Part shown: piece by piece, positions 56,741 through 64,000 of the stretch | How the letters are laid out: every line of letters begins with the position of its first letter | How positions within the stretch are numbered: the stretch's first letter is position 1 | Assembly: GCF_027887165.1 (NCBI RefSeq) | Contig: NC_077227.1 | Coordinates: 349,167,207-349,231,206, forward strand | Length of the DNA: 64,000 nt | Source of the DNA: Monodelphis domestica | Taxonomy: Eukaryota > Chordata > Mammalia > Didelphimorphia > Didelphidae | Reading direction: 5' to 3' | The notes under the pieces: generated by a model | Told to the model about the DNA's origin: nothing | The model's database searches: none | The model's input: only the letters and a program-made list of their open reading frames with translations | Made by a program: the position numbers and the translations under genes

Positions 56741-57870
56741 TAGCTTCAGCTCTCTCTTCTAATTGCTCTTTCTTTCTCAAACTCATCATGTTCAAAATGG
56801 AACTAAATTTTCCTCAAAACCTGCCTTTCCTCCTAGATTTTCCTATTTCTCTTGAAGGGCTCGCCTGTCTTCCCAGGCACTTGGGCTTTACCTCCTCATT
56901 GTCATTTTTTATTCTTCCCTCTCTTCCAAATATCTCCATTCCAGTCCTCCCACCCCCTCCGTACTATCAGCTGCCAAATTGTGTCTGTCCTCTCTCCTCA
57001 GTGCCTTGCATCTGTTCTCTTCTCTCTGTCACTCCTATAACCACTGTAGAGCAGGCTCTTTAGCTAAGGCACAGTTTTGATCAAATTGCTTGCCTGCCTC
57101 CTCCTCCCAAACTTCAGTGTCTCTTTTGTCTCTAGGGTAAAATATACATTCTTTAACCTGGCATTTAAGGTTCCCCACCCCACTCCCTTGCCATTTGTCT
57201 ACAACTGTCATTTCCCAACCTTAATCGATGTTACTATCTTTATGTATTCTATGTTCCAACAAAATGGGACCACTAGGTGTTATGCTAATGTTATGTTAGT
57301 GTTATGCTAGCTTGTCTTATTTGCACACGTTTCTGTAGGCCGCCCTAAATGCCCGAAACCTACTCCTTCCACATGAATATTGGATATTGAAATATTATCT
57401 AATGTGAAAGCTCAGACTAAGTGCTACCTGTTGTGAATTCAATTCATTTCAGCTGGGTCTGACTCTTCATGACCTGTTTGAAGTTTTCTTGGCACAGATA
57501 CTGGAATGGTTTGCCATTTCCTCCTCTAGCCCATTTTATAGATAGTGAAACTGAGGCAAACAGGGATAAGTGACTTGTCCAGGGTCACAAAGCTAGTAAG
57601 TGTCATAGGCCAGATTTGAATTCACAAAGATGTATCTTCCTGACTTTAGGCCTACTGCTCTATCCACTGTGCCACCTAGTTCCCCAGATTTAAGTGCAAC
57701 CTCCTACATAAAGCCTTCTCTGAATCTAATCCCCCTCACCCCAGTTGGAAATGATCTTTTTCTCATGAAGTTTTCTTATTATCTATTGGATGACATATTT
57801 GCTCTTGTTGAATTTCACCTTATGTTTTGGGCACATATCTTATCTCCACACTAAGCAGGAGAATAGATGG
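56741..57870 (+). mobile_element. L2, longer sense copy, split by an RTE-tailed SINE
   Basis: Left part 56741-57430: CTCATCATGTTCAAAATGGA, GATCAAATTGCTTGCCTGCC, AACCTGGCATTTAAGGTTCC. Right part from 57687: GCAACCTCCTACATAAAGCC. Confidence 0.75.
57440..57686 (-). mobile_element. RTE-tailed SINE inserted in L2
   Basis: CAGCTGGGTCTGACTCTTCA, GGTTTGCCATTTCCTCCTCT, GCCACCTAGTTCCCC. Confidence 0.85.
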
Positions 57871-58089
57871 TATGTTGTTCATTGTTTTAAATATGTTGTT
57901 GTCCTTACATTAATTATTTCAACCTCTCCCTCTCCAAACTGAACCCACCCATATGACAAAGAATAACAATTAAACAAAACCACAATATAATATTCTAAAG
58001 CTGTCAGAGTCCCTTGCCTCTTTGCCATGAGGGAGGCAGTACCTATTATTTTCTGTTCTCTGGGACTATTGTTGGCTTTTCCATGAGAA

Positions 58090-58365
58090 AGCAGGGTGGT
58101 GGCACCATAGATAGAGCACTGGATCTAGAGTCCAGAGTCCGGAAGACTTGAATTCAAATCTAGCCTCAGATCCTTCCTAGCTGTGTGACCCTGGGTAAGT
58201 AACCTGATCCACTCTACTTTAGTTTCTGCAGCTATAAAATGGGGATCATGGTAGCACCTACTTTACAAGATTGTTATTAGAATTAAATAAGATATCTGTA
58301 AAGCTCTCAGCACAGTGCCTAGCACATATTAGGCACTTAAATCTGCTTGTTCTCTTTCTACCATT
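58090..58365 (+). repeat. MIR-type SINE, near full length
   Basis: GATAGAGCACTGGATCTAGA, AGCTGTGTGACCCTGGGTAA, TAAAATGGGGATCATGGTAG, GCACAGTGCCTAGCACATAT. Confidence 0.8.
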
Positions 58366-58429
58366 ACTTCTTGACTTTCTTTTAGTGAACTTTTAATTTA
58401 CTTTGTCAGAGCCACTTAGTATTTATAGT

Positions 58430-58640
58430 CAATCAAGGAAGAGGTATTTATTGAATATGTATTATGAATAACACTTTGATAAGTGTTAGGGGGACATAAG
58501 GATAAAAATGAAATAAATCCCCACTAACAATGAGCTTATCTTCTCATGGGAGAAAAGTACATATATAAAAATATGTGCAGTATACATTTTAAAAGTTAAT
58601 AAGTACAAATATATACAAAGTAGTTAAATATAAGGTAATT
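58430..58640 (-). repeat. L2 3' end
   Basis: AGGTATTTATTGAATATGTA, AATGAGCTTATCTTCTCATG. Confidence 0.6.
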
Positions 58641-58719
58641 TGGGAGGGCACACAATATGGCTGATGAACCAGCATGGGAGGTGGGGGACAGAGGGAGGAA
58701 GGGGGGGAGAGAGAAACAG

Positions 58720-58985
58720 CTGTTCTCTTGGTTCTATTTTGTTCTATCCCAAATTACACATGATTCCTTAAATTCTTGTGTTCACCATTTGATATTCCAT
58801 TGCATGAATATACAATATTTTTTTTCAGTGGATGGCTATCCACTTTATCCCTAGTTCTCGGCCCCCACAAAAAGTGGTACTATGAATATATTGGTGTATG
58901 TTGGGATTTTGTTTTGACTTCTTTGAGTTGTATGCTCAGTGGTGTTTTAAATAGGTTAAAACTGGGGTGTTTTAAATTTCTAGGT
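58720..58985 (-). mobile_element. L1 ORF2 3' fragment, old
   Basis: TTGATATTCCATTGCATGAA, CAGTGGATGGCTATCCAC, TATGAATATATTGGTGTATG: the antisense ORF2 C-terminus, strongly diverged. Confidence 0.6.
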
Positions 58986-59039
58986 CCCTTCCCCTTAGTA
59001 TTGTCTCTTATATAGAGTTGCTACATAAATGTTGGACTG

Positions 59040-59394
59040 AAGTACAACTAAAGATTTAATAATGATTTTGATCCAATTGTTCTTGCTGCAGTGGCTACAA
59101 AGTAATTGATTACATAATCAAAATCAATTTACTTTTCAGGATCTTATTCATTGGAAAGAATACTTAGATTTGCTAGGCAATTTTAAATAACTTTGAATTA
59201 CTTTTCATTTGCTGATCTTCCTTTCTTTTGCCTGATGAAATAGTAAGAAGAAAAATAAAAACTAAAATGTAATATTGTTCCTGTGTTTGAAAACTTCTTC
59301 ATTGTTTGTTTCTGTTATGTACTCATCAATTGCCCACCTAACCTTTCACTCGTTCCAGCACTAATTTGAGCAGAGTCATAGTTGGTTTTCTTAT
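59040..59394. other. AT-rich unassigned stretch with nested inverted motifs
   Basis: GTAATTGATTACATAATCAA lies near 59101-59120, with a palindromic TAATTGATTA. No repeat family recognised. Confidence 0.35.
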
Positions 59395-60050
59395 TCAATT
59401 TGGGGATGACACAAAGCTGGGAAAGATAGCTAATATGTTGGATAACAAATTCAGTATCCAAAGAGATCTCAGTAGATTAGAGTGATGAGCTGAATCTAAT
59501 AAGATAAAATGTAATAGGGATAAAAATAACATTGTTCTTGGGTTCAAAAAATTAGCTGTACAAGAATAGAATGCAGGTGATGTGGCTAGAAAACAGCTTA
59601 TGTGGAAAAGACTCACGGAGTGTATTGATGGCCAACTCATGATGACTCACCGGTGTGTTGCATCAGTGAGAGAGCAACATCTAGGGATATTGCATTCAAA
59701 TTTTTTTTAACTAATTAATTTGTTTGTTACATTTAAATACCCAGGTAACTCCCTCCCTCTTTCCCCTTTCCCCATTAGAGAAGGCATCTTTTGACAAAAA
59801 GATATATGTATATATAAAGCTATGTCTTACTTATTTCTGTTTGTTAGTTTTCTTGGTATTATGTTTTAGGAAGGACATCTTTAAGCTGGAGTGTGTACTA
59901 AGGATGGCATTTAGAACAGTCAGGGGACTTCAAGTCACATTATTTGAGGATTATGTGGAAGAAGAATTAAGAGAGGTGAGGTAAATGGAAAAAGGTAATC
60001 ACTATTTTCAAATATACAAGGGGTCATCATATAGGAGAATGATATTTGTT
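59395..60050 (+). mobile_element. CR1/L3-type LINE, split by an L1 tail
   Basis: Left part 59395-59698: GGGGATGACACAAAGCTGGG, AGAGATCTCAGTAGATTAGA, TGGGTTCAAAAAATTAGCTG, all in the order of a CR1/L3 ORF 3' end. Right part 59846-60050: GGAAGGACATCTTTAAGCTG, then ATACAAGGGGTCATCATATA. Confidence 0.7.
59699..59845 (-). mobile_element. L1 3' UTR fragment inserted in CR1/L3
   Basis: T-tract at left, then TACATTTAAATACCCAGGTA, CTCCCTCCCTCTTTCCCCTT. Confidence 0.6.
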
Positions 60051-60827
60051 CTAGGCCACTGTGATAAAGTGAATATCACAATAGAGTCACATGAATTTTT
60101 CAGTTTCTCAGTGCACATAAAAGTTATATTATGCTATGTTGTATTAATGTACAATAGTATTATGTCTAAAAATATATATGTGAATATATATACATATATA
60201 TATATATATACACATACTTTAATTAAAAAATACTTTGCTGCTAAAAAAAACCCCACTAAATATCTTTTGCCCCTAAAGCAAGTTATAATCTTTTGTGGGT
60301 AGAGAGTCTTGCTTTGATGCTAACGGCTGCTGACTTATCAGGGTAGTAGTTGCTGAAGGCTGTGGTGACTGTGGCAATTTTAAAAAATAAGACAACAATG
60401 CAGTTTGCCACATGGATTAACTCTTCCTTTCACTTGAACTAAGAAGCCATTGTAGGGTTGGGTTATTAATTGGCCTAATTTTAATATTGTTGTGTCTTAG
60501 GGAATAGAGAAGTCAGAGAAGAGTGAGACAGGGAATCAGAGGAAAGCAGTCACATAAAATATTTATTGATTAAGTTGGCAAGGTTCATTGGCACCCCAGA
60601 ACAATTACAATAGTAACATCAAAGGTCACTGATCACAGATCTCCATAACAGATATAATCATGAAAAAGTTTGAAATTGTGGGAAAATTACCAATGTGGGG
60701 CATAATGTTGGGAAAATGTTGTAGATAGACTTCTTTGATGCAGGATTGTCACAGACCTTCAGGTTGTAAAAATTGCACTATCCTAGAAGGGTAATAAAAT
60801 GAAGCACAGTAAACGAAGGTTTGCCTG
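60050..60827 (-). mobile_element. Internally deleted Tigger1-type DNA transposon (pogo/mariner group)
   Basis: Both ends of Tigger1 are present and nearly joined. Left: AGAGTCACATGAATTTTTCA, ACTTTAATTAAAAAATACTT, TTGCTGAAGGCTGTGGTGAC. Right: CACTTGAACTAAGAAGCCAT, GAAAAAGTTTGAAATTGTGG, ending GGTTTGCCTG followed by TA (60828-60829). The junction lies near 60419-60421, so almost all of the transposase ORF is missing. Read on this strand, both arms are the antisense of the transposase orientation. The left terminal repeat is worn or merged with the L3 sequence. Confidence 0.8.
60176..60212. repeat. (TA)n microsatellite inside Tigger1
   Basis: ATATATACATATATATATAT followed by ACACAT; expands the 3' arm. 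Confidence 0.85.
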
Positions 60828-60829
60828 TA

Positions 60830-61224
60830 CTTGGCTTTAGGTTGGTGGTGGAGGCAGCAGAAATAAAAGTAGTGGAGTGGAAATTAAAAGGAGGTAGATT
60901 TCAACTCACCATTAGAGCATAGGTTGAGGATGTAAAATATTTTATGTACTATTAGATTAATTTTACAGAACTGTTTCCCCCCTTTTTAATTTTTATAACA
61001 AGGGATAGCTCCCTAGATAGGGGTGGAAATGAACATGTAAAACCAAAAGGTATCAATAAAACCAAATAAAAAACTCACCCAACTATAATGGGCTTCATTA
61101 GAGGATAATGAGTTTTCAACATTTAAAATCTTTAAATTAAGACTGTACTTTATAGAAGTGAAACATAAGATTAGAGGACCTGAAATATCTTCTAACTCTT
61201 TAGACTTTATGATTCCTTAGTTAA
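60830..61224. other. No feature recognised
   Basis: Unassigned intronic sequence. Confidence 0.4.
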
Positions 61225-61920
61225 TATTGCTAGTGTTGTGGAAAGATAGTTACACTAACACATTGTTGGTGAAATTGTGAAATAGTTCAGCCTTTCTGGA
61301 AAGCAATTTGAATTATGTTTTTATTTGTTATATTTTTTAAATTCATTTTTTGTTAATCATTTTTCAATTACATTTTTTCTGGCTTTGTTGGCATCATTGG
61401 CCTCCAGAAGTCAGAGATAAAGTAATCTCTCCAGGAAGATATTTTAAATTAATTTCTCAGTTACGTTGACCCTACTTTTTTGGCATAACAGCTAAGGAGG
61501 CCAATAATAAAATATCTAGTAAAATATTTGCAGTAGCACTTTTTATACTAGCAAGGAACTTGAAACAAGGCAGATATTCATTTTTGAATGACTTAAATTG
61601 GTATATGGCTTATTATTGTACAGTAAAAAAACTGCGATGAATACAGAGAAGCAAGGTAAAGTCATAAAACTTATGTAAAGTGAACAAGAACCAGGGAAAC
61701 AATGTGTATAATGACTACGCCAATACAATATAAATGGAAAGAGCTACAATAAACAAAAAATGAAACAAACACTATAGTATCTAAGCCTGGTCCCCGAGAA
61801 GAGATATAAGAACGATCTTCCTTACCTTCTTTGCAGAAGAAGGGTACTCTGGGTTTTGAACACTGGACATATTTGATATATGACATAGTTGATGTGTTGG
61901 CTAGTTTTGCTGAACTGCTT
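61225..61920 (+). mobile_element. L1 3' end with an internal gap
   Basis: 61230-61330: ACACATTGTTGGTGAAATTG and CAGCCTTTCTGGAAAGCAAT. 61490-61920: GAACAAGAACCAGGGAAACA, then a 3' UTR and a T/A-rich end at about 61920. 61331-61489 does not match and may be a secondary insertion. Confidence 0.7.
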
Positions 61921-62239
61921 TCTTTTTTTTCTTTTAATTTTAATTTTCTTTTGATTTGACTGTCTGCAAAGAAAAGGGAGAAATTGGGAGATACATTTAA
62001 GAGAAGTATATTTTTAATGGGAAAATATATTTTCTGGTTCTTAGTCCTTTCAAATGAATATTACTCCCCTAGACCCAGCAAAAGCTCACTGTTAAAGGTT
62101 GGTGAAGGAGTTGCAGACTATTAGCTGCATGAATAGCCTCTACAGAATCTAAAATGAAGACTCTCCTCTCTGCTGTAGACATCCTAGGCTTCTGGGCAAT
62201 ATGATGAACAGGGTTACAGGTAGCAAAATTATAGAAGGG

Positions 62240-62261
62240 ACACACACACACACACACACAC
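62240..62261 (+). repeat. (CA)n microsatellite
   Basis: Eleven uninterrupted CA units. Confidence 0.95.
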
Positions 62262-62754
62262 GCCACTTGTTCCCTTGGCTATTTTCCCAAAAGAATCAAC
62301 TGACTAGTGGCACACACAGACACAAATAGAAAGGAACCTGCTAGATAGGTCGGTTTGACATTTTCAGTTGTGCTGATTTTCTGCAAACCCAAGTCTTACC
62401 TATCTGTTCTTGCTTTCTTTATCAATACTTGCTTTTCAACCTCATAAATGTAGCATCGTGTCTTCTTTAATACATAGGCATAGAGTACAATGGCCAGGTG
62501 AAATAGGCCCAGCTTGCAGTTAGTCTCTTGGAACTGTATCTTCCCAAAGTTTCTAATTCCTCTGCAGAAACAGGCTGTCAAGTATTTTATAGCCATAGAC
62601 ACAGGAATTCAGAGGGCCATAAAGCTACCTAAGAAAAGGGATGAACTGGCCAAGATTGGAAGGAGCAGGGCAAGCTCCTTTGCCGATAGTAGCAGGTTCC
62701 TGGTGTAGCTGCTGCACTTTCAGCCTCAGTAAAATAGGGCGACTCAGCCATGGA

Positions 62755-62870
62755 AGGAGGGAAGGAAGTAAAAAAGCAAGAATGAAAGGGAAAAGAGATA
62801 GGGATGGAAGGAAAAGGAAGAAGAAAGAGAAGGAAGGAAGGAAAGGGAGAAAGGAAAAGAATAAAAATTT
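62755..62870 (+). repeat. Purine-rich GGAA/GAAA tract
   Basis: About 115 bases almost only A and G, with GGAAGGAAGGAAAGGGAGAA-type units. Confidence 0.85.
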
Positions 62871-63134
62871 TGGTATATTACTTCCAAAGGTTTTCTTCTT
62901 TGTATATTTCACTCTAAACTTCTTGTTCTCTACACTTAAAAATTACTTCATTGATGCTCCTTTTTCTCCCTTTTCTTTCCTATTCATTAAAACCCCTTCC
63001 TTGTCTTTTATGTTAGCTTGGTCACACAAAAAGGATCAATATATTATCTATGTTCAGGTATACCTGTTTCATTTTACTGCTCTACTTCTGTGTCAGGAGA
63101 TGGGAAGTATACTTCATCCTTTGTCCTCTGGAGT

Positions 63135-63240
63135 TATAGAGTTATAGATCTATAGCTGCAAGGGATTGCAGAGGTCAAGTCATACAGATGGAAAACACCA
63201 GAGGTAAATTAGAACCAAATACTCTGATTGTGGAGTTGTA
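63135..63240 (-). repeat. THER-type SINE fragment
   Basis: TATAGCTGCAAGGGATTGCA and CAGATGGAAAACACCAGAGG, degraded. Confidence 0.4.
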
Positions 63241-63259
63241 GTTGGCCATTGCATTGCTC

Positions 63260-64000
63260 AGATTTCTTAAACTTTTAAAATTTAATTTTCTTTTTAATTG
63301 TATTCATTTTCTAACTAGTTCTCCTCATGCTGTTCATTTGACTCCACACCAATTCATACAAATCTTTCCAGGTTTCTTTGATTTCCCCCTTTGGCACACT
63401 AATATTCCATTATATTCACATTCTGTAATTTGTTCAGCCAAAACCCTATTGGACATCCCCTTAATCATTACAAAGTTCTGAATGTTTTTGTATGTATGAG
63501 GTTTTTCCTTCTTTCTTTCATCTCTTTGGACTTTAGGCCTAGTAGTGGTATTGCTGCATCAAAGAGTATGCATAGTTTAGTAACTTTTTAGTTATACTTA
63601 AATCACTTTCCCAGATTGGTTAAACTAATTTGCAGCTCCACTGCCTTTGCATTAACCTGCTTGTCCTCCCACGTTCTCTCCAAATGGTCATTTCCCTCTT
63701 ATGTCCTCTTTGCCAATTTGATGGGTTGTAAGATAGGATATTAGAATGATTGTAATTTGCATTTTTATTAGTGATATGAAACTTTTTTATATGATTGTTG
63801 ATGAGTTGCTCTTATTTTTTTTTTTGAGAACTATCTTTGATCAACTCATTGTAAATATTTATTTCTGAGGTAATGATTTTCCTTCTGATTTGAATGTTTT
63901 GCTTATGTGAAAGCTTTTCAGTTTTATGTAATGATATTGTTATTTTGTCTCCATTTAAGAAATCTTCACCTATCAATAATTGTGAAAGGAACTTCCTTTG
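63260..64000 (-). mobile_element. L1 3' end running off the window
   Basis: Antisense L1: AGGTTTCTTTGATTTCCCCC, TAATATTCCATTATATTCAC, GCATCAAAGAGTATGCATAG, TTGCCAATTTGATGGGTTGT, then TTGATCAACTCATTGTAAAT. Old and non-coding; its 5' end is beyond 64000. Confidence 0.8.

Larger units (their letters stand above)
61921..63134. other. Mostly single-copy sequence with simple repeats
   Basis: No transposon recognised except simple repeats. The frame at 62641-63147 is a low-complexity product of a GGAA-rich tract and is not a gene. Confidence 0.4.
10522..64000 (+). other. PPARGC1B: PPARGC1B intron 1, first 53 kb (3' end beyond window)
   Basis: No downstream sequence in this window encodes recognisable PGC-1 beta residues, and the human gene also has a very long first intron. 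The assignment of the whole right part as intron is therefore inference from gene structure. All features below 10522 in the list order that lie to its right are intronic repeats. Confidence 0.75.

Noticed and set aside
62641..63147. 168-codon plus-strand frame with a lysine/arginine/glutamate-rich middle
   Set aside because: The middle is the GGAA/GAAA microsatellite; ends are unrelated sequence.

Overview
The window reads as a stretch of a marsupial nuclear chromosome. About two thirds is recognisable as interspersed repeats: tRNA-derived SINEs with an RTE/BovB-like 3' tail, a second SINE family with the marsupial MAR1-like tail, MIR/THER-type CORE-SINEs, a very large amount of L2, several L1 3' ends, one RTE fragment, a CR1/L3 fragment, hAT and Tigger1 DNA transposons and at least two LTRs. 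There are no operons, ribosome binding sites, CRISPR arrays or phage genes. The SINE families point to a marsupial rather than a placental mammal; I cannot name the species.

Only one host gene is supported. A CpG island starts near 10030, and at 10444-10521 it carries a 26-codon coding exon (reading [20 protein letters not shown], then six more residues) ending in a consensus splice donor. I recognise this as coding exon 1 of PPARGC1B (PGC-1 beta), a nuclear-receptor coactivator of mitochondrial biogenesis and oxidative metabolism. Positions 1 to about 10000 are upstream flank built almost entirely of old repeats. Everything from 10522 to 64000 is interpreted as the first part of the very long intron 1. 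No second exon was found, so the gene continues past the right edge.

Layout: 1-10000, upstream repeats (L1 ends, an LTR candidate, a hAT element, two long L2 copies). 10030-11560, CpG island, promoter and exon 1. 11560-13000, GC-rich single-copy intron with simple repeats. 13000-38000, intron with dense MIR/THER, L2, MAR1-like and RTE-tailed SINEs, an RTE LINE fragment at 26.3-26.9 kb, and a composite two-SINE insertion at 36.3-36.8 kb. 38400-40980, an older L1 split by a younger 5'-truncated L1 with a 15-bp target-site duplication. 41690-43665, a nearly 2-kb L2 split by a hAT element. 43895-50900, another hAT copy, LTRs and old LINEs. 51300-58650, L2 and SINEs and a second hAT family. 59395-60830, a CR1/L3 LINE disrupted by an L1 tail and adjoined by an internally deleted Tigger1. 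61200-64000, further L1 ends.

I see no new biological system. The observations most worth checking are the composite SINE unit that appears to have moved as one piece, the apparent lack of a miR-378a hairpin where the human gene has one in this same intron, and the DNA-transposon copies with readable 8-bp target duplications. Repeat boundaries were read by eye and are approximate to about 10-30 bp unless a target duplication is stated. Family names come from remembered consensus sequences, not from a library search.
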